The translations under genes and the position numbers were made by a program. A model generated the notes under the pieces. The model was not told the origin of the DNA. It saw only the letters and a program-made list of their open reading frames with translations, and made no database searches. A stretch of DNA of 52,214 nucleotides from assembly GCA_030621515.1 (NCBI GenBank), contig JAUXHN010000006.1:1-52214 (forward strand). The letters run 5' to 3'. Source of the DNA: Deltaproteobacteria bacterium (GTDB lineage: Bacteria > Myxococcota_A > Polyangia > JAAYKL01). This document shows positions 1 through 7,808 of the stretch, one piece after another (positions within the stretch are counted from its first letter, which is position 1; the number at the start of each line of letters is the position of its first letter).

Positions 1-1719
1 CCGGATACGGCAGTGTATCTCAACAATACATCCTCCACCGAAACCCTCTATGTGGCGCTGGAGTCGGATACTCCGGGTCCCACCGGGGACTACGACATCA
101 CCTTCAACTGGGCGCCGCCTGCGGTAGGTAACCTGTGCGTGAGCGCCGTTACCGGAATCGCGCCTGTGGCGGGCACGCCGGTAAACTGGACGGGTTCCTG
201 GAGCGGTTACACGGACACCTCCAACCTGGATCCGCTAAACGGATGCACCTTCGCCGAAGGTCCCGACGTATGGTTCGAGGTCACGGTTCCCGCCAACGCC
301 AAACTGACCGTCAACGACAACGAGGTGGGCACGGGCCCGCCCACGGTGCTCCACGTGGTGGACTCATGCGGCGACCTGGCCATCTGTCCGTTCTCCGCGC
401 CCGATACGGTGTCCTGGTACAACGAGGATCCGTCCAACCCGGCAACGGTGATCATCGGATTGGAGGCCATAAGCCCAAGTGTGACCTCCGGAGCCATCGA
501 CCTGGACTTCACGATTACGGCACCCATTCCGGCGGGGGATGCCTGCGGGACGGCCATAATTCCCACTCTTCCCCTGACGACGGTTGTCAACATGAACGGC
601 TACGATCCCGCCTGGCCGTTCGATCCGTCCTGTGCGACGGCTTCAGGAAACGACATCTGGTGGGAAGTAAGCGTTCCTTCATATGAGGTGCTGTTCTTCG
701 AGGCCAGCCCCTTCGCCGGGGCGGATATGGTGCTCTATGTCGCGGACACGTGCCCGGTCGCCGGGTGCGCAGCCAGCTCGGACATCGGGGGCGCCGGCGT
801 CAGTGAGTATGTCAACTGGTACAATGACAGCGCCACCGCCTCCACCGCCTACGCCGTTCTCAAGGCCAGTGATTCCTCCCATAACTTCGCCAACGTGGCG
901 ATCTCCATCTACACCCAGACCGCGTCGACGGGCGACTTCTGCGGGAATGCGGAGTATATCAATCTTGCCAGCGGACCATCCACGGACAGCTGGACCGGTG
1001 ATCTCTCCAGCTTTACCGACGGTTTCAATGCCGGGACCGGATGCGCCACCGCCACGAGCCCGAGTCCCGAGGTGTGGTTCGAGGTCGATGTGCCGCCCCT
1101 GAGCTGGATGAACGTGAGCAACTCCACGGGAACAGCTATCACCACACAGATCCTGGATACCTGCGCAACTGTCAATTGCGTGTCATCCGGGTCGAGCAGC
1201 GCGTCCTGGTTCAACACGGATTCCACCAATACGGCGACAATCTGGGTTGTCATCGAGGGAGATGGTGTCACCACGGGCGCCCTGGATCTCTTCTTCAACG
1301 CTTACCAATCCTGTGGCGAGAACTGCTCGGATCCTTGCTCCATTTATCTGGGGGCCAACACCATCGACTGGACCGCGAGCACAAACGACTACCTGACAAC
1401 GCCGACATCCTGCATGTTCAGCTACGTCGTCAACGGCCCGGACGTGTTGCTCTCCTACAACGCCTCTTCAACGGGCACCGCCAACGTGACGATGACCAAG
1501 CCCACGTCCAACCGCTATGTAATGGTCATCTACTCTCCGACCACCACCTGCGGCTGGTCGCTCACCGAGTACGCCTGCGTGAGCGATTTCTCTTTGGCAA
1601 CCTTCACGTTGTCCTTCGCCATCGTGTCCGGCCAGAACTACTACATCATGGTCGCGGATACGAGTTCGGGAACCGCGGTTCTGCCCGATCCTCTGATTAT
1701 CAACGTGACGGAGACCTAG
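1..1719 (+). CDS. Secreted Cys-containing tandem-repeat protein (5' end outside the window)
   Basis: The frame is open to the left edge, so the N-terminus is missing; 572 residues are visible. The protein is made of about four modules of 125-140 residues. Each begins with a G-[DN]-x-C segment, has a [VI]W[FW]EV strand in the middle and a [SN]W[FY]N strand near its end, and holds paired cysteines. The composition (rich in Thr, Ser, Asp, Asn, few Lys) is that of a secreted beta-sandwich protein, resembling pre-peptidase C-terminal (PPC-like) domains. No catalytic domain is visible, and the C-terminus has no sorting tail. Its stop codon overlaps that of the convergent gene on the other strand. 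Function is unknown; an adhesin or surface-layer role is only inference. Confidence 0.8.
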   Translation, partial: PDTAVYLNNTSSTETLYVALESDTPGPTGDYDITFNWAPPAVGNLCVSAVTGIAPVAGTPVNWTGSWSGYTDTSNLDPLNGCTFAEGPDVWFEVTVPANAKLTVNDNEVGTGPPTVLHVVDSCGDLAICPFSAPDTVSWYNEDPSNPATVIIGLEAISPSVTSGAIDLDFTITAPIPAGDACGTAIIPTLPLTTVVNMNGYDPAWPFDPSCATASGNDIWWEVSVPSYEVLFFEASPFAGADMVLYVADTCPVAGCAASSDIGGAGVSEYVNWYNDSATASTAYAVLKASDSSHNFANVAISIYTQTASTGDFCGNAEYINLASGPSTDSWTGDLSSFTDGFNAGTGCATATSPSPEVWFEVDVPPLSWMNVSNSTGTAITTQILDTCATVNCVSSGSSSASWFNTDSTNTATIWVVIEGDGVTTGALDLFFNAYQSCGENCSDPCSIYLGANTIDWTASTNDYLTTPTSCMFSYVVNGPDVLLSYNASSTGTANVTMTKPTSNRYVMVIYSPTTTCGWSLTEYACVSDFSLATFTLSFAIVSGQNYYIMVADTSSGTAVLPDPLIINVTET

Positions 1720-2159
1720 TCAGACCAACCGCTCACGGCTTTCAGTATGCTTGACATAGTTTGTTCGTCGACGGCAAGCCGCGTGCGGATCCGCTCCGCG
1801 TCTGACGGGTCGAAAGGCTCGCCGCGCACCAGGTGGGCTTGTTGTCGGCGTCGTTCACTGCCGGGCTTGTCGCCGGCGGGATCTGAAGACGGCAGAAATA
1901 TTACCAGGTCCGGAATAAGGTCCGGATCGTCCAGGATGGATCCGCTTTCGATGATGAGAAGCTCGGCTTTGGGGAACGAGGATTCGATGACGGAGTAGGG
2001 TGTCGCAAGAGCGAAATAGTTGCTGCTTTTCTCGTGCCGGGCGTGATGAAGACCAATCTTGATCACGGTCGAGCGCGGCAACAGTCGGCCGAGTTCCTGC
2101 GCCAGGAAAGTCTTTCCCACGTTACGGCCGCCGCCGACAATTATTATCTTCCTAGGCAT
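1716..2159 (-). CDS. P-loop NTPase, MobB/dethiobiotin-synthetase-like
   Basis: This 147-residue protein opens with a beta strand and a Walker A loop (GGGRNVGKT, about residues 8-16) directly after the start. A hydrophobic strand ending in IIESGS, around the middle, could be the Walker B region. The short single-domain layout resembles MobB-type GTPases and other small SIMIBI P-loop proteins. No cofactor-specific motif was recognised, so the substrate is open. I chose the ATG at 2159 because it puts the P-loop strand at the N-terminus; an upstream in-frame extension is Arg/Pro-rich and lies inside the preceding gene. The start overlaps the end of the upstream zinc-ribbon-like gene by 8 bases, which suggests translational coupling. 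Confidence 0.7.
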   Translation of the reverse strand: MPRKIIIVGGGRNVGKTFLAQELGRLLPRSTVIKIGLHHARHEKSSNYFALATPYSVIESSFPKAELLIIESGSILDDPDLIPDLVIFLPSSDPAGDKPGSERRRQQAHLVRGEPFDPSDAERIRTRLAVDEQTMSSILKAVSGWSD

Positions 2160-2613
2160 CGCCCTTGGGCGGCGAGAGGGCCATGAGATCGAGCTGACGG
2201 GGATCGACCGGCGCAGGGCCGGTTCTCCTGCTCCGCCGGGGTTTCGCCTTCTTCGCCTTTGATTTGACAACGGTCAACGAGAGGCGCTCCGCCTTGACAG
2301 TCTTCGGGTAGAGTTCATCGACCTCGCCGGGCTGAATCTTTCGCGGTGTCTCCACCTTTGCCGTCCCCTCCTTGGCCGCGTCGATCACGGTTTTTTTAAG
2401 CAGGGCTGCAAGATCCGAATAGCTCCTGCGTGCGCCGGCCACCCGCGCGAGTAGATCTTCCAGCTCGCGGTCGATGCCGTCGAACCGCACGATCTGCAGG
2501 TGCGGGCAGTCCTCGGAAGGCCCCGAGGGGTTCACCACGCCGCAGGCCGGGCAGATCCTGATAACCGCAGTTTCGAGATCTGCTGTCTTTTCCTTGTTGA
2601 TTGCCACGAGCAC
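2152..2613 (-). CDS. Small zinc-ribbon-like hypothetical protein
   Basis: A 153-residue soluble protein. Near the N-terminus a CPAC motif followed about ten residues later by CPH could bind a metal ion. A helical middle part (about residues 48-85) and a Lys/Arg-rich segment (about 117-133) follow. I do not recognise the family. The start is GTG at 2613, with another GTG two codons further in; neither has a clear ribosome binding site. It is the first gene of a two-gene minus-strand unit with the P-loop gene. A 14-bp perfect palindrome lies 8 bases upstream of the start. Confidence 0.6.
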   Translation of the reverse strand: MLVAINKEKTADLETAVIRICPACGVVNPSGPSEDCPHLQIVRFDGIDRELEDLLARVAGARRSYSDLAALLKKTVIDAAKEGTAKVETPRKIQPGEVDELYPKTVKAERLSLTVVKSKAKKAKPRRSRRTGPAPVDPRQLDLMALSPPKGDA

Positions 2614-2620
2614 ATATTAC

Positions 2621-2634
2621 CAGTTTCGAAACTG
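2621..2634. promoter_or_regulatory. 14-bp perfect palindrome, possible operator
   Basis: The sequence CAGTTTCGAAACTG is its own reverse complement. It lies between two divergent genes, 8 bases upstream of the GTG of the zinc-ribbon-like gene and 75 bases upstream of the lipoprotein ATG. That position fits a dimeric regulator site, but no second copy was found in the window, so a role is inference. Confidence 0.35.
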
Positions 2635-2708
2635 ACTCCAACTTTCTTGGCATAGTACATTTGATCTCTGATGGATTTTTAGTAAATTTAAAAAAGGAGG
2701 AGCCGGAA

Positions 2709-3038
2709 ATGATTTTTTGCAAATTATTGTTCATTGGTTTCAGTACGTTAATCTTTGGCGTGGTAACTGCTTGCGGCAGTCAGCAAAAATCGAAAATGGT
2801 AGATCAAACCGAGATACGGCAAGTAGATCAAACCGAGATACAGCAAGTTGATAAGGGTGAGAAGTCCGCAAACGGGATTTTGGTTTGTGATCAGTTTTCT
2901 TACAGTACCTGTCCGGAGGGATGTACCCAAAAATGTACTCCCAGCAATTGTAGTGAAACGGGAAAACGAGCGGATGGAATGCCGATTGTTACTTGTACAG
3001 ATGATTGCGATGGTCCCGGAAGTTGCGTGGCGAAGTAG
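2709..3038 (+). CDS. Small Cys-rich lipoprotein, AT-rich gene
   Basis: A 109-residue protein. A hydrophobic N-terminus ends in a lipobox (VTAC, Cys22), so lipidation and export are likely. After it come two near-identical 8-residue units (VDQTEIRQ, VDQTEIQQ) and a third partial one. The C-terminal half has eight cysteines, enough for four disulfides, suggesting a small disulfide-knotted domain. The ATG at 2709 follows a strong AAGGAGGAG box. The gene and its upstream flank are clearly AT-richer than the neighbours, a sign of possible transfer. No family was recognised. Confidence 0.75.
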   Translation: MIFCKLLFIGFSTLIFGVVTACGSQQKSKMVDQTEIRQVDQTEIQQVDKGEKSANGILVCDQFSYSTCPEGCTQKCTPSNCSETGKRADGMPIVTCTDDCDGPGSCVAK

Positions 3039-3136
3039 AGCGAATGCGCCTAGACAGAATGGACCGACCGGCCGCAATGCTGGCCAGACAGTCTCCTTGT
3101 CTTACTTGGTAGTTCTTGGCCACGGGTTTTGCCCCC

Positions 3137-3616
3137 TTATTCTCTTACGGAAAAGACCGGCTGTCCGCCGACCACCACTTCTGAAATGAAAAACTCGCTC
3201 CGGCCCTTTTGATCCTTCGGCCCGAAAACCGAATAATGAACCACTACCCTGGTTTCTATCCCCTGACCCACCAGGTTCCCCTCCAGTTCCGCTGCCCCAC
3301 CGCGCTTTCGAAACTGGAACATCGTGAATCGCGGTTTTCTACCCAGGAACGTACTCTTTCGGAAAATTTGCTCCAATCGCTCAATCCCCAACTTCTCCTG
3401 AAGCGGTGGTATCAATCGTTGATGGGCTTCTTTCCATCTCCCCTGGTTGGCTTCCTCTAGAAATGCGTTGAAATCGCGAACAAAACCCTGACTTTCCTCC
3501 ATGGCCGAGTTGGTATCGCCACCTAGTTCAACAACCAGCACGATGACCATAACCACGCACAAGATAAAAACGGTAATGAAAGTATCGTTCCTGACAATAT
3601 TCATGATGCGCGACAT
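3137..3616 (-). CDS. Membrane-anchored hypothetical protein
   Basis: A 159-residue protein with one N-terminal membrane segment (about residues 13-30) and a C-terminal soluble domain of about 125 residues. That domain has a helical first half (FLEEANQGRW, then EKLGIERLEQIF) and a beta-strand second half, a pattern like small NTF2-type or DUF4864-like folds. The fold suggestion is weak. The ATG at 3616 has a good GGGAGGTG box seven bases upstream. It is convergent with the AT-rich lipoprotein gene. The function is unknown. Confidence 0.7.
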   Translation of the reverse strand: MSRIMNIVRNDTFITVFILCVVMVIVLVVELGGDTNSAMEESQGFVRDFNAFLEEANQGRWKEAHQRLIPPLQEKLGIERLEQIFRKSTFLGRKPRFTMFQFRKRGGAAELEGNLVGQGIETRVVVHYSVFGPKDQKGRSEFFISEVVVGGQPVFSVRE

Positions 3617-3929
3617 GGCAACACCTCCCAGGGAGCAAAAGACACAAAATCAGTTCTCGGTAGTGCCTTTGAAAAAACAGCCTGGCAAATGTCACCCAGA
3701 GACACTGAAAAACTTCGGATGAATATCAATCCTTGATTCGAAAATTTCAATCCCACTCAATCCCCTGGCGATTCCGGCGGCGATTGGCGGCGGGCGCCGC
3801 AAGTTTCGCCGCATTTGACCGACATTTGAGATCTGCATTTCCCCTCCACGACAGCATTCTACCCGGGATGCATCGCAGGCACAAATGTTGCTCTGCTGAG
3901 ATCCTTTTCAGGAGAGGAAGCCATATTCA
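3617..3929. other. Intergenic region with a REP-like palindrome
   Basis: These 313 bases separate the divergent membrane-protein and transposase genes. No convincing reading frame is present. A GC-rich hairpin (GCGGCG, 2-base loop, CGCCGC) lies at 3787-3800 within a GGCGATT-containing stretch. The 3' end carries the ribosome binding site of the transposase gene (AGGAGAGG at about 3911-3918). Confidence 0.4.
3787..3800. repeat. REP-like GC-rich palindrome upstream of RAYT gene
   Basis: A perfect 6-bp stem (GCGGCG/CGCCGC) with a GG loop stands 130 bases before the RAYT-like gene. RAYT transposases are known to act on short GC-rich palindromes (REPs) near their genes. Whether this is such a site is inference: only one copy was noticed in the window. 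Confidence 0.35.
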
Positions 3930-5039
3930 ATGGGATCGCGGATCCGCATGTTCGAGCCGGAGGTAGTCTACAACATCTCGTTTGGGACGGTGGATAGGCA
4001 GTTCCTGTTCTCGCCCAACCATCGGGAGGACAACCCGCTCTTGCACAGCTCTTGCCCCGCGAACGCCTTCGACCTCGCAAACGACATCACCCCGGTGCCG
4101 AGCACCATCAACATCATCGGCTCCAGCATCGGAAGAGCTCTGAAAGCCAATCCGGTGTGGCTTCACGCCTGCGAATCCAACTCCAATCATTTGCACGAGG
4201 AGGTGTCGGCCGATACAGAGCACCTCGGGAACATCGCCAAGTTCGAGCAACACGCCAACTCCCTCATCGCCCGCGGAATGAACAAGATCCTCGAGCGGGA
4301 GGGACACCTTTTCAGCTCCAGATATCGCATGGAGGCATGCGTCAGCGACGAACCCGCAGAACAGAAGCTCTTCTACGCATTGACCAACGTCGTCAAAGAC
4401 GGCCTGGTCGAGAAAGTGAGTCAATCGCCCTTCTTCTCCACTTTCAAACATCAGGCCCACGGCGAGATTCTCGAATACTGGTACATCGACTGGGAGGGCT
4501 ACTGGGAGGCCGGTGGCGACAGAAACAAACAACTGCGACCCAAGGATTTCCTCAAATGGGTCACCGTCGAAACCACCCCGCTGCCCGCATGGATGGACTT
4601 GTCCGAGAATCAACACCGGACAAGGATACGTAAAGGCGTTCGAGAGATAGAAGAAGAACAGGCAGAGAAGCGTCGTGTCGACAAACGGGCAGTGATCGGC
4701 GTCTCCGCTCTCTTCGAACGCGATCCTCGCGATCGCCCCAAGAACCCCAGGAAGACAGAAGGTCAACTCGCTGCTGTAGCTGTGCGAAACGAAGCGGACC
4801 CTGTCCGTGGAGTTACACAGGTCCGGCCGAGTCGACGAGCATCGCTGAGGCGCAGTCAGCCCCTTTGTCACGCCTCAACTCCAGAGGAATCCCTGTCCTA
4901 CCGCGAGAAGTGGAACAACTTTCGAAACGAGTTTATCAAGGCCTCTTTGGATTTCCGAAACGGATATTGGAAACGAGAATTCCCCCTCGGATGTTACCGA
5001 CCTCCAACCATACGCCTCTACTCAAATGACGAGTTGTGA
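3930..5039 (+). CDS. RAYT-like tyrosine transposase (IS200/Y1 family)
   Basis: A 369-residue protein of the REP-associated tyrosine transposase type. The metal-binding HxH motif is SNHLHE (H87, H89), and a GHLFSSRYR segment holds a candidate nucleophile Tyr132. The following ALTNVVKDGLVEKV matches the region that reads Y-x-NPVRAGLV in related proteins. The long C-terminal half (about 170-369) extends well beyond a minimal Y1 domain, includes a charged helix rich in Glu and Arg, and ends in an YRPP segment. RAYTs nick single-stranded DNA at REP hairpins. The ATG at 3930 has an AGGAGAGG box about 11 bases upstream. The gene stands alone, without a partner IS200 TnpB. A hairpin overlaps its stop codon. 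Confidence 0.8.
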   Translation: MGSRIRMFEPEVVYNISFGTVDRQFLFSPNHREDNPLLHSSCPANAFDLANDITPVPSTINIIGSSIGRALKANPVWLHACESNSNHLHEEVSADTEHLGNIAKFEQHANSLIARGMNKILEREGHLFSSRYRMEACVSDEPAEQKLFYALTNVVKDGLVEKVSQSPFFSTFKHQAHGEILEYWYIDWEGYWEAGGDRNKQLRPKDFLKWVTVETTPLPAWMDLSENQHRTRIRKGVREIEEEQAEKRRVDKRAVIGVSALFERDPRDRPKNPRKTEGQLAAVAVRNEADPVRGVTQVRPSRRASLRRSQPLCHASTPEESLSYREKWNNFRNEFIKASLDFRNGYWKREFPLGCYRPPTIRLYSNDEL

Positions 5040-5045
5040 ACTCGT
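5029..5045. repeat. Inverted repeat over the RAYT stop codon
   Basis: ACGAGTT and AACTCGT form a perfect 7-bp stem with a 3-base loop, and the TGA stop (5037-5039) lies in the loop and right arm. No T-tract follows, so a classical intrinsic terminator is unlikely; an element end or REP-like hairpin is possible. Confidence 0.4.
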
Positions 5046-5437
5046 AAGTGTCACCTTGCGAAGCGAGCGCAGTCAACTTAGCAGCCTCTCCCATTTCAAG
5101 CGCAATGTTTGAATTCAACGGACCGTTCCATTCCAAACCCGACCATCGCCGTCCGATCCTTTCAAATCTGTCGATCTCAACGGTCACGAGACCCCAATCA
5201 AGCTTTCCAAGAGCAACCAAGACATCATTCGTCATGGAATGCAGCAGCTTTCACCAGAATTCTACACCCTGCTACCCGATCCCCAAGAAAATCTTCATTG
5301 TCTCTGGGCCACATTTGGGCCGGAAAACTGCTTGTCTTATCCGACATCGTCGCTGCCCTTCGTAAGGCGCATAGACACAAAATACTATATCGCAGAATGA
5401 GATGAGAGACAGCCGAATTTCTGGCGCATTATACAGG
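5040..5437. other. 398-bp intergenic region with no supported gene
   Basis: The stretch lies between the convergent transposase and Asp-box genes. Open frames on both strands are short, lack ribosome binding sites and show no recognisable domain. Apart from the hairpin at its left edge I see no structured RNA, repeat or terminator with a T-run. It may be decayed DNA left by the mobile element. Confidence 0.4.
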
Positions 5438-7006
5438 TTAATGTTCGAGTTCGTGCTTTGAGAATGTCAGCTTGTGAACGCCTTCGTTCGCGACCACGTA
5501 CAGGGTCCGGCCCGCGTCCGTCACCACGGCCAGGTCCAGCACCCGTCCGCGCGCCACGGTTTTGCTCTTTCCGTTCGTGTCGTCTTCATTCGCATGGCGT
5601 TCACGACCGGTAACCAGGACCGTGTTCCAGGTTCTCCCGCCATCCCGGCAGATGCGGACCATTCCCAGATCGTCGTCCGCGCGATAAGCCGCAGCTGCGA
5701 TCCAGCCGGGATCCTCCGGATCGAGCGTCATCGCCGTGACCCGGGTTGTCGCCTCGGATTCGAACCAGGAGTCGCCGTTGTCCATGGAGCAAAACAGCGG
5801 AACGGACGGAGCGTCCACGGCGATGAGAATCGTTCCTTCGCAGGCGGCGAGACGTGTGGGTCCGTGGCCCACGGCGTGGGCGATGTCGGCGGGCAGGGTT
5901 ATCTGGTGCCATTTTAAGAGATCGTCGCTCCTGATCACGCGGTTCTTTCCCGCCAGGCTCTCGAGGACGAGCACCGATGTCGTTCCCTGAACAACGCATG
6001 CGGCGAGGCAACTGCCCTCTGTCAAGGAGGCCGACCAGGTTCGACCCAGATCGGCGCTCATGAAGATCTGACCGGCCTTCGCGCAGCCGATCAGCTGGTA
6101 ACGATCGCCCACCTTCTGTCCCATGATCGCAAAAGATGTGTCGACAGGCCCGGAGTCCGTCTCCGTTCCCGGGTGGTTCCATCCGTTGATGGGCCGCATC
6201 CGACCGTCACTGCCTGACATCACCAACGCGCCGTGGCGTCTGGTGCCGATGAAGATAGTGTTCCCTGTCGAGCACACACTGTTGGCCTGAATCGACGACG
6301 ACGATTCCGACCTGTGAAACATGCCGTCCGCCCCGGCCCTGAAGATCCCGTTTCCCACGACGAATGGTCCGTCCCGGGTCATATCGATTGCAGCGGGCGA
6401 GCCTCGCAGCGGACCCAGAAACTGGCTCTCGATCACCATCCGCGCGCGATCGGGCATCGACATCAGAAGCGAGTCGTCATCCCCGGGTGAAAGCCCGATT
6501 CCCAACTGATCCATGACCTCCTCGATGGGCGCGTCCTCCTCCTCTTCCCATTCGTCGAGATCCTCCCATCCGGACCGATCCGGTTCGATCTCGCCGTCTT
6601 CCACCGGACCGTCTTGCCCGCCGTCGTCGAGGATGGATGATGGTGATTCCTCCTCGAACCAGTTGTCGTCCATCGACAGGAGATCGTCCGATCCTTCCTG
6701 CGCCCAGCCTTCGTCGTTCTCGTCTATGGGGATGCCCATGTCATTTTCGGGGTTGTCGCCTTCCTCACCCATCCATGAGCCCTCCTGAATCTCGATGAGA
6801 TCCTCGGCGACCTCCATGTCGAGGTCGGACCCTTCCGACTCCCCGGGTTCGCGATCAGGCTCATCGAGGGTTTCGTCCACGTACTGAATGTAGAGCGACG
6901 GATCTTCGTCGGGGACCTCGTCATCTACGATTGGCGGTAGATCGGGAACGTCCATTTGAGGGTCGTCGAGGATATTCCGTGCAGCAGGTTTCTTTTTGTC
7001 CGTCAC
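5438..7006 (-). CDS. Acidic-linker Asp-box (BNR-like) repeat protein
   Basis: A 522-residue protein in two parts. The first 180 residues are extremely acidic (long runs of Asp/Glu) and probably disordered. Residues about 190-520 form a beta-propeller-like region with Asp-box motifs of the form S-x-D-x-G-x-[TS]-W: SADLGRTW, SMDNGDSW and CRDGGRTW. Asp boxes occur in sialidases and Vps10/photosystem-assembly type propellers; no sialidase catalytic residues are evident. There is no signal peptide, so a cytoplasmic location is likely, unusual for this fold. The ATG overlaps the stop of the upstream uracil-DNA glycosylase gene by 4 bases (ATGA), so the two are translationally coupled. Confidence 0.75.
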   Translation of the reverse strand: MTDKKKPAARNILDDPQMDVPDLPPIVDDEVPDEDPSLYIQYVDETLDEPDREPGESEGSDLDMEVAEDLIEIQEGSWMGEEGDNPENDMGIPIDENDEGWAQEGSDDLLSMDDNWFEEESPSSILDDGGQDGPVEDGEIEPDRSGWEDLDEWEEEEDAPIEEVMDQLGIGLSPGDDDSLLMSMPDRARMVIESQFLGPLRGSPAAIDMTRDGPFVVGNGIFRAGADGMFHRSESSSSIQANSVCSTGNTIFIGTRRHGALVMSGSDGRMRPINGWNHPGTETDSGPVDTSFAIMGQKVGDRYQLIGCAKAGQIFMSADLGRTWSASLTEGSCLAACVVQGTTSVLVLESLAGKNRVIRSDDLLKWHQITLPADIAHAVGHGPTRLAACEGTILIAVDAPSVPLFCSMDNGDSWFESEATTRVTAMTLDPEDPGWIAAAAYRADDDLGMVRICRDGGRTWNTVLVTGRERHANEDDTNGKSKTVARGRVLDLAVVTDAGRTLYVVANEGVHKLTFSKHELEH

Positions 7007-7707
7007 CTGGGGCCTCTTTCCCGGAGTCCGAGGGCGTCACGAACCATCTTCATGTCTTCCCATACGGGGCGCTTGGCCGATTCGTTTCGCAGGAGATAGG
7101 CGGGATGGAAGGTGGGCATGACTCTCATCCCGTCCACATCGTGGAAGTGACCCCGCAGCTTGCCGATGGGTCGGCTCGTGTCCAGAACGTACTGGGCGGA
7201 TGGCCTCCCGAGACAGACAACCACTTCCGGAGAGATGATCTCGAGCTGACGCCTCATGAACGGGCCGCACATGCCCGTCTCTTCCGGTAGCGGATCCCGG
7301 TTGTTGGGAGGCCTGCACTTGACCACGTTGCATATATAGACATCGTCCCGATCGAGGCCGATCGCGTTTATTATCTTGTTGAGCAGTACGCCCGCCCTGC
7401 CCACGAACGGTTGCCCGGATTTGTCCTCATCGTGTCCGGGGCCCTCGCCCACGAAGACCAGGCTCGCGTTCGGGTTACCGTCTCCGAAGACAATTTTCGT
7501 GCGGCCCTTGTGGAGTCCGCATCGTTCACAGTCACCAAGCTCCTGCCGCAGGGCCGCCAGGGCCGCTCTCTTGTCGATGGTCTGTTCTGCCGGGATGTCG
7601 GGCGCCGCCGCTGGGCTTTTTTTGCGCTCGTATCCCGACACCCCGTTCTCCACCTCCCAGCGGATTCTGTGGGCCAAGTCTTGCGCAATATCCAATGGGT
7701 CATCCAT
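7003..7707 (-). CDS. Type-4 (Fe-S) uracil-DNA glycosylase
   Basis: A 234-residue enzyme that removes uracil from DNA as the first step of base excision repair. Motif 1 is GEGPGHDED (residues 87-95) and motif 2 is HPAYLL (from His201). Four cysteines (C60, C63, C131, C147) have the spacing typical of the family-4 [4Fe-4S] cluster. The first 50 residues are an extra N-terminal extension. The ATG at 7707 lacks a ribosome binding site, but a TATAGT box ends seven bases before it, so the mRNA may be leaderless. It heads a two-gene unit with the Asp-box protein. Confidence 0.93.
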   Translation of the reverse strand: MDDPLDIAQDLAHRIRWEVENGVSGYERKKSPAAAPDIPAEQTIDKRAALAALRQELGDCERCGLHKGRTKIVFGDGNPNASLVFVGEGPGHDEDKSGQPFVGRAGVLLNKIINAIGLDRDDVYICNVVKCRPPNNRDPLPEETGMCGPFMRRQLEIISPEVVVCLGRPSAQYVLDTSRPIGKLRGHFHDVDGMRVMPTFHPAYLLRNESAKRPVWEDMKMVRDALGLRERGPR

Positions 7708-7713
7708 ATTTCA

Positions 7714-7741
7714 ACTATACGGAATAGAATCCCAACCACAA
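7714..7741 (-). promoter_or_regulatory. Putative sigma70-type promoter of the uracil-DNA glycosylase gene
   Basis: On the minus strand, a TTGTGG box (7741-7736), a 16-base spacer and a TATAGT box (7719-7714) precede the ATG at 7707 by 6 bases. The predicted start is the A of the ATG. The -35 box is weak (3 of 6), the -10 good (5 of 6). Confidence 0.45.
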
Positions 7742-7808
7742 CACCGAACATGCGGCGGTGCGCTTCGAGTGCATCGACTCCCTGAAACAATGAGAGTAAT
7801 CTGATGTG

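Noticed and set aside
3927-4871. 314-codon reverse frame inside the transposase gene
   Set aside because: The plus-strand frame has transposase motifs; the reverse has no recognisable feature.
4936-5235. 99-codon reverse frame behind the transposase
   Set aside because: Overlaps the end of the transposase gene, has no ribosome binding site and no known motif.
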